Assembly: GCA_045644325.1 (NCBI GenBank)
Contig: JAZRGT010000063.1
Location: 1 to 64,000 of the forward strand
DNA from: CAG-390 sp045644325
Lineage (GTDB): Bacteria; Bacillota; Clostridia; Oscillospirales; CAG-272
Length of the DNA: 64,000 nucleotides
Reading direction: 5' to 3'
In this document: positions 33,960-42,493 of the stretch, piece after piece
Layout of the letters: every line of letters begins with the position of its first letter
Position numbering within the stretch: position 1 is the first letter of the stretch
Notes under the pieces: model-generated
What the model was told of the DNA's origin: nothing
The model's database searches: none
Seen by the model: only the letters and a program-made list of their open reading frames with translations
Program-made: the position numbers and the translations under genes

Positions 33960-34381
33960 AATTTTCGCCAAGGCGAAAATTCAAGATTTTATTAAAAAAC
34001 ATATACGCTTGTCTTATCTGCAGTACAGACTTCGGTCTCCTCATCCGTCAGCCTTCGGCTGCCACCTTCCCCGCTGGGGAAGGCCTGCTTAGCTACTGCG
34101 AACATAGGTTATAGTGATATAGCATCACGGATATTTTCGATAGTAATATTTTGATTGAATAAAGTAGTTAGATTTCAAAAATACTGTTTCGCTTTTGGGT
34201 TCTATGATTTGACCAATTCACGCTGTTCAGAAACATTGAGCGAAATTATAAATCAGCCTTCCCCAGCGGGGAAGGGGGACCACGGCAGTGGTGGATGAGG
34301 AGACCGAAGTCTGTACTGCAGATAAGATAAGCGTACCAAGCTTTCTAATAAAAAACGGAAATTTTCGCCGCAACGAAAATT
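33960..34381. repeat. About 420-bp foldback element with long inverted ends
   Basis: The outer hairpins AATTTTCGCC/GGCGAAAATT (33960) and AAATTTTCG/CGAAAATT (34359) bracket inverted arms: CTTATCTGCAGTACAGACTT near 34013 matches its complement near 34305, followed by CGGTCTCCTCATCC and a CTTCCCC / GGGGAAGG core. The right arm has CCACGGCAGTGG and the left arm has CAGCCTTCGGCTG in that place. The middle (34100-34250) is AT-rich and non-coding. Occupies most of the 749-bp gap between 33711 and 34459. Confidence 0.85.
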
Positions 34382-34410
34382 GACCTTGTTATTTCTTCTT
34401 GCATTTATCA

Positions 34411-34450
34411 AAAAAGGACTGAATCGCAAAATAACGATTCAGTCCTTTTC
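34411..34450 (-). terminator. Terminator of the paaK-ACT operon
   Basis: AAAAGGACTGAATCG / CGATTCAGTCCTTTT with an 8-nt loop and A/T runs on both sides; 10 nt past the ACT gene stop on the minus strand. Confidence 0.92.
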
Positions 34451-34459
34451 AAAACTGTA

Positions 34460-34882
34460 TTAAAACAGATCTTCCTGATTTGCGGTCTTGATGCCTGCGC
34501 CGGCAAGTGCGGCGGAGGCTACGGCGTTGTCGTCAACGCGGAAGATCATATACGCGTGTCCGTCGGGGGCGAGGAATGCGTAGGTGTATTCTACGATCAC
34601 GTGCGCGTCTGCGAGCACCTCAAGGATGGTTGCCATACTGCCGGGTCTGTCCTCGATCTCGGTTGCGAGAACGTCGGTCACGGTCGTGATATAACCGCCA
34701 TTCTTGAGAATGGAATCGGTCTGCTTGGGATCGTCGCAGATGATGCGGAGGATACCGAAATCCTGTGTGTCGGCGATCGAGAGGGCGCGGATGTTGATGC
34801 CGTTATCGGCGATATAGCGCGTGCAAGTCGCAAGCGCACCTTTTTTGTTTTCAATAAATACGGAAATTTGTTTAACGCTCAT
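34460..34882 (-). CDS. Tandem ACT-domain protein
   Basis: 140 aa, two ACT domains (QISVFIENKKGALATCTRYIADNG at the start, then IEDRPGSMATILEVLADA from about 76). Such small ACT proteins are regularly adjacent to phenylacetate-CoA ligase and probably sense an aromatic amino or keto acid. AAAGGAG precedes ATG 34882. Lies 12 nt after paaK under the same T-box. Confidence 0.92.
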   Translation of the reverse strand: MSVKQISVFIENKKGALATCTRYIADNGINIRALSIADTQDFGILRIICDDPKQTDSILKNGGYITTVTDVLATEIEDRPGSMATILEVLADAHVIVEYTYAFLAPDGHAYMIFRVDDNAVASAALAGAGIKTANQEDLF

Positions 34883-34894
34883 AATAAATCTCCT

Positions 34895-36208
34895 TTAATC
34901 GTGAAGCTTTCTCTTGTCGATAACGCGGACAGCCTTGCCCTCGCTTCGCTGAATGGTCTTGGGCGCGACGAGATGTACCTTCGGGTTGATGCCGAGCATA
35001 GTCTTGATCGCCTCGGCAAGAGATCTTTCCTTGATCGCAAGATCCTTGACGGTATCCGAGAACTGCTCGGGGTTCAGCTCAACGTAAACGTCGAGGGTAT
35101 CGTTATTCTTGACACGGTCGACCTCGATGAGGTAGTTGGGCGAATAGCCTTCCTTGATGAGAACGGTCTCGATCTGGGAGGGGAATACGTTTACGCCGCG
35201 GATGATGAGCATATCGTCGCTTCTGCCCATCGGCTTTGCCATCTTGACAAGCGTTCTGCCGCAGGAGCACTGCTTACGGGAAAGGATGCAGATATCGCGT
35301 GTGCGGTAGCGCAGAAGCGGGAATCCTTCCTTATCGAGGTTGGTGAATACAAGTTCACCCTTCGAGCCCTCGGGGAGAACCTCGCCCGTTTCGGGATCGA
35401 TGATTTCGGCGAAGAAGTGGTCCTCGTTGATATGCATACCGCTCTGCTCCTCGCATTCAAATGCAACGCCGGGGCCGGTGGTCTCGGTCAGACCGTAAAT
35501 ATCAAATGCCTTGATGCCGAGCGACTTTTCGATGTCGTGGCGCATTTCCTCTGTCCAAGGCTCTGCGCCGAAGATGCCCGCCTTGAGGTCGAGAGAATCG
35601 GGGGAGATGCCCATTTCCTTGAGAGTTTCGCCTATATATGCGGCATAGGAGGGGGTACAGCAGAGGATGGTGGAGTGGAGATCCTGCATGAACTGGATCT
35701 GACGGTCGGTGCTGCCCGAGGACATCGGGAGGGTCAGACAGCCGAGCTTTTGCGAACCGCCGTTGAGTCCGAAGCCGCCGGTGAAAAGACCGTAGCCGTA
35801 TGCAACCTGACAAACATCCTCGCTCGTTGCGCCTGCGGCGGTCAGAGCACGCGCACAGCAATCCTCCCAAAGGTCGATATCGTTCTGTGTGTAGTAAGCA
35901 ACGACGCGTCTGCCCGTTGTGCCGGATGTGGAGTGGATTCGAACGCAGTTCTTCAGATCCGTTCCGAGGAGACCGTAGGGGTATGAGTCGCGGAGGTCGG
36001 ACTTGGTGAGGAAGGGAAGCTTATGAAGATCGTCGATGCTCTTTATATCGTCGGGAGTGACACCCTTTGCGTCCATCAGGTCGCGGTAGTATTTTACGTT
36101 CTCGTAAACGCGCTTGACCTGCTTTACGAGCTTTTCCGATTGAAGCTTTTTCATTTCTTCTCTCGGCATGGTTTCAATTTCTTTTTGGAAATATCTCTTT
36201 TCCGTCAT
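34895..36208 (-). CDS. paaK: Phenylacetate-CoA ligase (aryl-CoA ligase)
   Basis: 437 aa, normal length. ATP-binding motif HSTSGTTGRRVVAYYT, A-motif IYGLTETTGPG, hinge YRTRDI and C-terminal AMP-binding_C with the catalytic Lys region near EGKAVRVIDKRK. Converts an aryl acid plus ATP and CoA to aryl-CoA; in anaerobes it often activates or drains phenylacetate and indoleacetate from aromatic amino-acid keto acids. It has a T-box leader with probable Phe specifier, linking it to phenylalanine supply, and its ACT partner downstream. Confidence 0.94.
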   Translation of the reverse strand: MTEKRYFQKEIETMPREEMKKLQSEKLVKQVKRVYENVKYYRDLMDAKGVTPDDIKSIDDLHKLPFLTKSDLRDSYPYGLLGTDLKNCVRIHSTSGTTGRRVVAYYTQNDIDLWEDCCARALTAAGATSEDVCQVAYGYGLFTGGFGLNGGSQKLGCLTLPMSSGSTDRQIQFMQDLHSTILCCTPSYAAYIGETLKEMGISPDSLDLKAGIFGAEPWTEEMRHDIEKSLGIKAFDIYGLTETTGPGVAFECEEQSGMHINEDHFFAEIIDPETGEVLPEGSKGELVFTNLDKEGFPLLRYRTRDICILSRKQCSCGRTLVKMAKPMGRSDDMLIIRGVNVFPSQIETVLIKEGYSPNYLIEVDRVKNNDTLDVYVELNPEQFSDTVKDLAIKERSLAEAIKTMLGINPKVHLVAPKTIQRSEGKAVRVIDKRKLHD

Positions 36209-36257
36209 TTTTGTGGTTTCCTTTCTTTTGCACGGTTTTGTGGCTCGGAGTAAAGGA

Positions 36258-36540
36258 CAAACAAAAACGTCCTCTGCATCCGAATAAGAATACAGAGGAC
36301 GAGAATATATCCCGTGGTACCACCTCAGTTCGCCGCTATCTCACGGTAGCGACCTTTTCAGGTACTTACATACCTTAGTTCTGTGACGGGAACACCCGTT
36401 GCATCCTACTACGGATCGCTCCGATTCAGCGCACTGCTAACAAAATGAATTCGAGAGGGATCGCCCCATTGCCTCGCACCAACCGACAACTCTCTGAAGG
36501 GTTACTCCGACCTACTACTTTTTGGTCTTCGCATTTGATG
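36258..36540 (-). ncRNA. T-box riboswitch, probable tRNA-Phe (UUC) specifier
   Basis: On the minus strand the leader has Stem I with AGAGAG and GGTTGGTG-type loops, a 3' side with GAA-TTC-A (candidate specifier TTC at 36449-36447), the antiterminator T-box motif GAGGTGGTACCACGGG (36326-36311), and a terminator GTCCTCTG.../...CAGAGGAC followed by T5 (36301-36260). Uncharged tRNA would switch on paaK. Specifier assignment is by eye and needs folding. Confidence 0.9.
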
Positions 36541-36545
36541 GGGAT

Positions 36546-36574
36546 ATTATAGCACATTAAAATGTGCTTGTCAA
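36546..36574 (-). promoter_or_regulatory. Promoter of the T-box/paaK operon with palindromic spacer
   Basis: Minus strand TTGACA (36574-36569), 17-bp spacer, TATAAT (36551-36546). The spacer is itself a palindrome, AGCACATT-TT-AATGTGCT (36568-36551), so a repressor could bind between the boxes. Confidence 0.88.
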
Positions 36575-36631
36575 TAGTTTTGCGAAAAATATTATGCAGC
36601 TTTGAATAAATTTTGAAAATGTTTAGCCGGC

Positions 36632-38815
36632 TTAATCCCTCGGTCTCCACTTGTCGGGAGTGGTATTGAAGTTGAGCTTGGGATCGTCGATGCTTAAAAC
36701 CTGAGGCATACCCTCGTAGATCTGATAGAGTCCGTAGGAAAGTGCACGCTCGTAAAGATCGCGGTTGTATTTTTCATACGTATTTCCGTACTTTTCCTCA
36801 ACGTGGTTTCGTACTGCAAGGGTGAGCGACGTGCGCTCTCCCATCGGCACTGCCTTTCCTTCAGGGTTCTTCTGGAAGAAATCGTAGAGCAGAGCTACTA
36901 TATTATCCTTTATTGCACTGCCGCCGTATATCTCGGCGAGGGCGTAGGAATGTGCGAATTCGGGGATGAGGCGGAGCTTTGCTATACGCTCTGCCTGCTC
37001 GGGACCCGCGAGAGCTGCGGCGGCATCGAAGAGCTCAAATCCGCGTGTGACGAGCTCGGATTCGGTAACCCTTGCGCCGTAATCGAGGTATTTTGACCAA
37101 TCTACGTCCTTGTAGTTCTTTATCATATCGAGCGTAAGGTCCGCGGGAAGCGTGCGGTTCGCGCGGTCGACATTGTGGGCGTAGATGGTCAGAGCGAATT
37201 TATCGTGGATTCCGAAATGCTTATCTTTAACTATCTGCTGACCGAGGTCGATGTATTCGCGGATGTATTTCCAGCCCTTGCCGTAATAGTCGCGCAGGAA
37301 TTCGTCGATGTAATTCCAATATTCCTCCTCCGACATATAGGGATTCCAGAGGATCTTTGCCATAATGTAGGAGCGGAGCTCGGGGAAGTCGCAGGTCTCG
37401 GAGAAGAAGTTGCCTTCCTCGTAAACGCCGATGACGTGGTTGTCCGCGAAGAATTTGGCATTCTGGAGAAGAACGTTGAAGTTGGGGAAGAATGTGACCG
37501 ACTCAACGTAATTGGTTGTGTAATCCCAAACGTAGAGCTTGTCGCTGACCTTTGCCCAATCCGAAATATCCTCGGAAATGGTCTTTTCGCTTCCCGCCAT
37601 TGCGTAAACGTCCTTGCAGGTGCCGAGAGGATGCGAGAAGCAGCACTCGATGGTGCAGAAGCGGATTATGACGTTATCTGCGGGCGGAGTTTTGCAGATG
37701 CTTCTGGTGTGGTGGTATGCAAGGGTATCGAATTTGAGATCGGGATAATCCTTTGCAAATTCCTCGGCGACCGCATTGACAAAGCGAATCTGCGCGCCCG
37801 AAAATGCGCCTTCCTCTGCATAAATTTTCTTACATTCGGAGCACATACAAGGCTTCTGCGCCGTGCCGTTGTCGGGCTGGGAGATCGAGATTATCTTCGC
37901 ATCGGGGCGATCTTTAAGCAAAGAGCGAACCTTTTCCTTGACAAGGCGAAGCACGTCGGGGTTGGAAAGGCAGGGCTGTGCGCCCCAGGTGTTCTGACGT
38001 GTGCCGTCCTCGTTGAGGGCGAAATATTCGGGGTGATCGGCAAAGTATTCTTTGACGGATATCCATTGTTCAAGCGTATGCACAAAGCCGCCAACGTACT
38101 CGACCTTTCCGCCGTATTCTGCGGGAGTATTGTTATACATTCCGTTTGCCTTGAGCTTCGGCTGGAAGTTGTTTTGTCTTGACGTTACAAAGTCTATATC
38201 GCGGTATTCGAAAACGGGTATCTGCTCGTCGCGCTCGATGGGCTGAACGCCGAGGACGTCGCGCTTCGGGATCTTTTCAAAATCAGATGCGTAAAAACGG
38301 CATCCGAGATATTCCTCGAGGAAGGTGTAAACGCCGTAAAGCGCACCTCGTACACCGCTTCCCGCGATGAAGAGCTTTTTGCCGACGGTTTCGATAACGA
38401 ATCCCTCGTCGCCGAGCTTTGCGGCATCAAACTGACCGTCCGCGGAACGGTTGGTGTAGCCGACGAGGATTTCATACTCGCCTGCGGCTTCGGCATCGGT
38501 CTTGATCGGGATCTGAACGCCCGAGATCTTCGCGACGTAGCTGCGAAGCTCACTTGCGGCTTTCATATTCGCATCTGTCGAATTCTCGGGGCGGATGATG
38601 GTGTATTCCGAAATATTATTCTGTACAAACACAAGCGTATCCTCCTTGATGACTAAAGGTTCTTCGGTTTCTTCGGGTTCTTTCGTGGTTTCGGGCTCAG
38701 CGGTGGTGATGCCGAAGCCTTCGCCGGTCGTTTCTTCGGTTACGTCGGCAGGTGAGCAGGCAACCGCGCCGAAGAGCATTATAAAGGTCAAAAGACCACA
38801 AATAAATCGTTTCAT
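36632..38815 (-). CDS. DUF4838 lipoprotein (glycoside-hydrolase-like)
   Basis: 727 aa. Signal peptide with lipobox GAVAC (C20), acidic Thr/Glu-rich linker (21-50), an N-terminal domain like the chitobiase/hexosaminidase Domain 2 (ILVGYTNRSADG...GVRGALYGVYTFLEEYLGCR), then DUF4838 with SQPDNGTAQKPCMCSEC (two Cys pairs) and a helical C-terminus. Related proteins lie in polysaccharide-use loci; alpha-glucuronidase-like activity is possible but unproven. The ATG is at 38815 in the overlap TGATG with the upstream gene. Confidence 0.85.
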   Translation of the reverse strand: MKRFICGLLTFIMLFGAVACSPADVTEETTGEGFGITTAEPETTKEPEETEEPLVIKEDTLVFVQNNISEYTIIRPENSTDANMKAASELRSYVAKISGVQIPIKTDAEAAGEYEILVGYTNRSADGQFDAAKLGDEGFVIETVGKKLFIAGSGVRGALYGVYTFLEEYLGCRFYASDFEKIPKRDVLGVQPIERDEQIPVFEYRDIDFVTSRQNNFQPKLKANGMYNNTPAEYGGKVEYVGGFVHTLEQWISVKEYFADHPEYFALNEDGTRQNTWGAQPCLSNPDVLRLVKEKVRSLLKDRPDAKIISISQPDNGTAQKPCMCSECKKIYAEEGAFSGAQIRFVNAVAEEFAKDYPDLKFDTLAYHHTRSICKTPPADNVIIRFCTIECCFSHPLGTCKDVYAMAGSEKTISEDISDWAKVSDKLYVWDYTTNYVESVTFFPNFNVLLQNAKFFADNHVIGVYEEGNFFSETCDFPELRSYIMAKILWNPYMSEEEYWNYIDEFLRDYYGKGWKYIREYIDLGQQIVKDKHFGIHDKFALTIYAHNVDRANRTLPADLTLDMIKNYKDVDWSKYLDYGARVTESELVTRGFELFDAAAALAGPEQAERIAKLRLIPEFAHSYALAEIYGGSAIKDNIVALLYDFFQKNPEGKAVPMGERTSLTLAVRNHVEEKYGNTYEKYNRDLYERALSYGLYQIYEGMPQVLSIDDPKLNFNTTPDKWRPRD

Positions 38816-39303
38816 CACGGTAATCTCCTTAAAAATTCATCTGCTTCGGATCTTGATTTGAAAATAATGATATTCTTTTCCTTATATTTTTCAAGCAGCA
38901 GGGTGACCTTTGGGCGGCTTTCTTCGTTATATTTTTTGATGAATTCGATAAATTCGAGGTCGGGTTCGGTTTCGACCCACGGCATATCCGCGCGCGGTTT
39001 TCCTCGGCGTTCTTCAACTCCGGCGATACACACCTCGACGGGGTAGTCGAGGAAGATGACGGTGTCGCAAGCTTCCATTCGAAGCTCGAGCGTTGAGCCG
39101 TAATTGCCGTCGATTATCCATTCGGGAAGCGCGACCGTTTCGCGGAGTGCGGCGCGGAATTCCTCCTTCGGCTTCGTCGTGCGGTCGGGGTTCCAGTACA
39201 TCATATCAAGGTAGTGAAGCGGCAGACTCGTCTTTTCCGCCAACGCGCGGGCAAAGGTGCTTTTTCCGCTCCCGGGACAGCCGATTATCATAATGCGTTT
39301 CAT
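38815..39303 (-). CDS. Adenylate-kinase-like P-loop protein (FlaR/AAA_17 type)
   Basis: 162 aa. Walker A GCPGSGKST (8-16), then LPLHYLDMMYWNPD and WIIDGNYGSTLELR, the pattern of small nucleotide/DNA-topology-modulation kinase-like proteins. Substrate unknown. ATG 39303 with GGAGGTGACGCT; the stop overlaps the next start. Upstream of the DUF4838 lipoprotein in a two-gene unit. Confidence 0.88.
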   Translation of the reverse strand: MKRIMIIGCPGSGKSTFARALAEKTSLPLHYLDMMYWNPDRTTKPKEEFRAALRETVALPEWIIDGNYGSTLELRMEACDTVIFLDYPVEVCIAGVEERRGKPRADMPWVETEPDLEFIEFIKKYNEESRPKVTLLLEKYKEKNIIIFKSRSEADEFLRRLP

Positions 39304-39330
39304 AGCGTCACCTCCGTTTTCTTTGTTATA

Positions 39331-39359
39331 ATTATATCAAATGTAAGAAAGTTTGTCAA
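39331..39359 (-). promoter_or_regulatory. Promoter of the kinase-DUF4838 unit
   Basis: Minus strand TTGACA (39359-39354), 17-bp spacer, TATAAT (39336-39331). Back to back with the rightward promoter, 9 bp apart. Confidence 0.92.
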
Positions 39360-39367
39360 GGAAACAC

Positions 39368-39396
39368 TTGATTTTTTCCGCCTTTTGTGATATTAT
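39368..39396 (+). promoter_or_regulatory. Promoter of the HpaI/BNR/PHP/phosphoesterase operon
   Basis: TTGATT (39368-39373), 17-bp spacer, TATTAT (39391-39396); 33 nt before the HpaI start. Confidence 0.8.
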
Positions 39397-39428
39397 TATT
39401 CCATACATTTTGTTTAAAGGAGAACCCT

Positions 39429-40205
39429 ATGAACATTCTTCGTGAAAAGATCAAAAAGGGTGAGAAGACCTGCGGTACGCTCGTCAGCCTCACCGATCCC
39501 GCGCTTTGCGAGATCATGGGCATCGTTGGTTATGACTATATATGGATTGATATGGAGCACACTTACATGTCTTATAAGGAGGTGCTCTGCCACCTGAACG
39601 CGGCGCGCTCGGTCGGCGCGGCATCGGTCGTAAGACTCCCGCAGAACGACCTCACCGTCACCAAAAAGATTCTCGAAATGGGTCCCGAGGGCATTATTTT
39701 CCCGATGATGCGCACACCTGAGGAGGTTCGCGAGATGATCGGCGCGACACTTTACCCGCCTCACGGCACGCGCGGCTTCGGCCCGATGAGAGCTATTTGC
39801 TACGGCGAGACCGATTGTAAATACTACACCGACGAGGAAAGCTTCGAGCTTTGCCGCTTTATGCAGATCGAGCACGTTGAGTGTGTTGAAAACCTTGAAG
39901 AGATCGTCAAAATACCATATATCGACGGATTTATCTTCGGCCCTAACGATCTTTCGGGATCTCTCGGTGAGCTTGGCAACGTTTTCGGCGAGAAGACGAT
40001 GGAGCAGATCCGCCGCGCGCTGAAGATCGTCAAGGAAAACGGCAAATACGTCGGACTTGCAACCGGCGACCTTCGCCCCGAAACGCTCAAATTCTGGTCG
40101 GAGCTCGGAATCGACATGATGACCGTGGGCGCGGATTGGAATTTCGTTTTCGATGCGGCGAAGAATACAAGAAAACTCCTTCAGCAGTATCATATGGAGG
40201 CGTAA
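39429..40205 (+). CDS. HpcH/HpaI-family class II aldolase
   Basis: 258 aa TIM barrel. The pattern YIWIDMEHTYMSY is the HpaI D-x-EH motif, EGIIFPMMRTPEE and the metal/loop motif FIFGPNDLSGSLG are conserved. Cleaves or forms 2-keto-3-deoxy-type acids with pyruvate as one partner, with a divalent metal. ATG 39429 is placed by AAGGAGA. First gene of a four-gene operon with a BNR-repeat protein, pointing to sugar-acid catabolism (inference). Confidence 0.92.
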   Translation: MNILREKIKKGEKTCGTLVSLTDPALCEIMGIVGYDYIWIDMEHTYMSYKEVLCHLNAARSVGAASVVRLPQNDLTVTKKILEMGPEGIIFPMMRTPEEVREMIGATLYPPHGTRGFGPMRAICYGETDCKYYTDEESFELCRFMQIEHVECVENLEEIVKIPYIDGFIFGPNDLSGSLGELGNVFGEKTMEQIRRALKIVKENGKYVGLATGDLRPETLKFWSELGIDMMTVGADWNFVFDAAKNTRKLLQQYHMEA

Positions 40206-40206
40206 A

Positions 40207-41151
40207 ATGAAGATTTTACGTCAAGAGTTCATTTTCGGTGAGCCGCTTCCGACTCCCGAATGCCACGCATCGACTATCCTTGTCCGCGAGGACGGAACTA
40301 AACTCGCTGCTTGGTTTGCGGGAACAAAGGAGGCAAACCCCGACGTTCTCATTTTTGTCAGCCGCTTTGACGGTGAGAGCTGGAGCGAGCCGCGTGCGGT
40401 AACTCCCGAGGTTGGCATTCAGCATTGGAATCCCGTTCTTTTTGAGATGGACGGCGAGGTCGTGCTCTTTTACAAAATGGGTTATCCGATTGCCGATTGG
40501 CACACGAGATACATTACCTCAAAGGATTTCGGCGAAACCTGGTCGGAGCCGCGCGAGCTTGTCGCGGGTGACGTCGGCGGCAGAGGACCCGTCAAGAATA
40601 AGCCGATCCGCATATCAAACGGCAATATTCTTGCCCCCGGTTCGACAGAGAAGGGACCTTGGCGTTGTTTTGTCGATATTTTCGACGGCAAGGAATGGCA
40701 TAAGCGCGACTTACCCGTCGAGCTTGAAAATGCCGAAAAGGTTAACGTGATTCAGCCGACTCTGTGGGAGAGTGAAAATGGGCATATCCACGCGCTTGTG
40801 CGATCGAATATCGGCAGGATATACCGCTCGGATTCGAATGATTACGGCGAAACCTGGTCGCCGATCTACCCCACGGATATGCCGAACAATAACAGCGGTA
40901 TAGATTGCGTCAAGCTCTCGGACGGAAGGATCGTTCTGATCTGTAACCCGATCGAAAAGAATTGGGGACCGAGAACTCCGCTTTCGGTATTCGTGTCGGA
41001 TGATAACGGCGTGACCTTCATAAAAGAGCTTGATCTTGAAACCGATGAGGGCGGCTTTGCCTATCCCTCCGTCATTGAACTCGGCGGCATACTTCATATA
41101 GTTTATACCTATAACCGCAAAAAGATCGTTTGCGCCGAGATTGAATTATAA
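40207..41151 (+). CDS. BNR/Asp-box beta-propeller protein (sialidase_2-like), cytoplasmic
   Basis: 314 aa, no signal peptide. Several Asp-box repeats: S-x-D-x-G-x-TW (SKDFGETWSEPR, SNDYGETWSPIY, SDDNGVTF) and an Arg-containing block NVIQPTLWESENGHIHALVR. This is the sialidase-2-like (PF13088) layout, but a full sialidase active-site Arg triad cannot be verified by eye. One nucleotide lies between the HpaI stop and this start; GGAGG site at the HpaI end. Likely processes an intracellular glycan or sugar acid. Confidence 0.85.
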   Translation: MKILRQEFIFGEPLPTPECHASTILVREDGTKLAAWFAGTKEANPDVLIFVSRFDGESWSEPRAVTPEVGIQHWNPVLFEMDGEVVLFYKMGYPIADWHTRYITSKDFGETWSEPRELVAGDVGGRGPVKNKPIRISNGNILAPGSTEKGPWRCFVDIFDGKEWHKRDLPVELENAEKVNVIQPTLWESENGHIHALVRSNIGRIYRSDSNDYGETWSPIYPTDMPNNNSGIDCVKLSDGRIVLICNPIEKNWGPRTPLSVFVSDDNGVTFIKELDLETDEGGFAYPSVIELGGILHIVYTYNRKKIVCAEIEL

Positions 41152-41171
41152 TCAGAAAAGAGGACAGCATT

Positions 41172-41843
41172 TTGTTTAAAACCGAAACACATCTTCATAC
41201 GTATCCCGTATCCTCCTGCGCGAAGCTCTCGCCCGTTGAGCAGGTGAGACTTTTCAAGGAAGCGGGCTACGATACCATCATCGTTTCCGATCATTTCTCT
41301 CCCCATCATTTCAAGAAGCTCGGTGAGCATCTCACCTTTGCCGAAAAGGTGGACAAGCTCTGCGATGCTTATCTTGAGGCAAAGGCAGAGGGCGACAAGA
41401 TTGGTCTGACCGTTCTTTTCTCGGTCGAGCTTTCATTCCATAAGAATCACTATCTGCTTTACGGCGTAACGCGCGAAATGCTCAAGCTCCGTGAGGATAT
41501 TTTTGATATCGACATCGACGAGCTTTACGCTCACCTCAAGGCGCACGGCGTAACCATCATTCAGGCTCACTCCCACCGCGCCGAGAAGTGCGTGCCGCAT
41601 CCGCATCACGTTGACGGATTTGAGATCAACTGCTGCCTCCGTAAGGAAAATTACAACGAAAGAACTATGCAGGTCGCAAAGGAATACGGACTGCCGCTCA
41701 CCATCGGCTCGGATTGCCACAGACCCGAGGACGTTGGCGTTTCGGCGACTCTGAGTGAAGAGAAGATCGAGAGCATCGAGCAGTATCTTGAACTGATGCG
41801 CGCAAGAAAGCTCATCCTTTCCATCGGCGGTGGCGCATTATGA
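41172..41843 (+). CDS. PHP-domain phosphoesterase
   Basis: 223 aa. Metal-binding motifs THLHTYP (motif I), VSDHFSPHHF (motif II), then AHSHR and GSDCHRPEDVG near the C-terminus. Family members hydrolyse phosphate esters or act as polymerase/nucleotide phosphatases. Start is TTG 41172 after AGAGGA. Overlaps the following gene by 4 nt (ATGA). Confidence 0.9.
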   Translation: MFKTETHLHTYPVSSCAKLSPVEQVRLFKEAGYDTIIVSDHFSPHHFKKLGEHLTFAEKVDKLCDAYLEAKAEGDKIGLTVLFSVELSFHKNHYLLYGVTREMLKLREDIFDIDIDELYAHLKAHGVTIIQAHSHRAEKCVPHPHHVDGFEINCCLRKENYNERTMQVAKEYGLPLTIGSDCHRPEDVGVSATLSEEKIESIEQYLELMRARKLILSIGGGAL

Positions 41844-42490
41844 TCTACTTTATAAGCGATATTCACGGCGACAAGAATATTGACGCGTTCAACGATTATG
41901 TCAAAAACGCAAAAGAGGACGATCTTCTGATCATCCTCGGCGATATTGAGCTTCATTTCCGCGATACCGATGAAAACCGCGCGTTTTCGAAGTATTTTGA
42001 GGAATTGCCCTGCAAGATCGCGCTCGTTGACGGAAATCACGAGAATTTCGATTATCTTTATTCCTTCCCCGAAGAGGACTTTTGTGGCGGACGCATCCAC
42101 CGAATTTCGGATAAATTCATCCACCTCATGCGCGGATATATCTTTGAGATCGAGGGGCATACATTCCTTACGATGGGCGGATGCAAGTCCTCGCAGAAGT
42201 GGTTCGATTGGGGACTCCGCTGGGAGCAGGAAAAGCCGACCGAGGAGGAGATCATCCGTGCTTACCGTAACCTGAAGGAGCACAAAAATAAGGTCGATTA
42301 CGTGCTGACGCACAAATACCGCATTGAAAATCCGAAAGCAAACCCGCTGACGCAAAACGGATTTATGAATTTCGTTGACAACTGCGTTGAATATAAGCAT
42401 TGGTATTCGGGTCATTGGCACAAAACGAAGTATCTTGACGATAAGCATACCGTGGTTTACAGAACGCTGACACCGCTTGCGGGGCAGTGA
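41840..42490 (+). CDS. Calcineurin-like metallophosphoesterase
   Basis: 216 aa. Motifs SDIHGD (I), ILGDIEL (II), VDGNHENFD (III, GNHE), VLTHK (IV) and SGHWHKT (V) are complete. Likely a phosphomonoesterase or phosphodiesterase; substrate unknown. Last gene of the HpaI operon, ended by the hairpin at 42592-42613. Confidence 0.92.
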   Translation: MIYFISDIHGDKNIDAFNDYVKNAKEDDLLIILGDIELHFRDTDENRAFSKYFEELPCKIALVDGNHENFDYLYSFPEEDFCGGRIHRISDKFIHLMRGYIFEIEGHTFLTMGGCKSSQKWFDWGLRWEQEKPTEEEIIRAYRNLKEHKNKVDYVLTHKYRIENPKANPLTQNGFMNFVDNCVEYKHWYSGHWHKTKYLDDKHTVVYRTLTPLAGQ

Positions 42491-42493
42491 AAT

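Noticed and set aside
34556..35986. 476-codon open frame on the + strand
   Set aside because: It lies antisense to paaK and the ACT gene, has no ribosome site or known domain, and mirrors their codon pattern.
37175..38182. 335-codon open frame on the + strand
   Set aside because: Antisense to the DUF4838 gene, no independent evidence.
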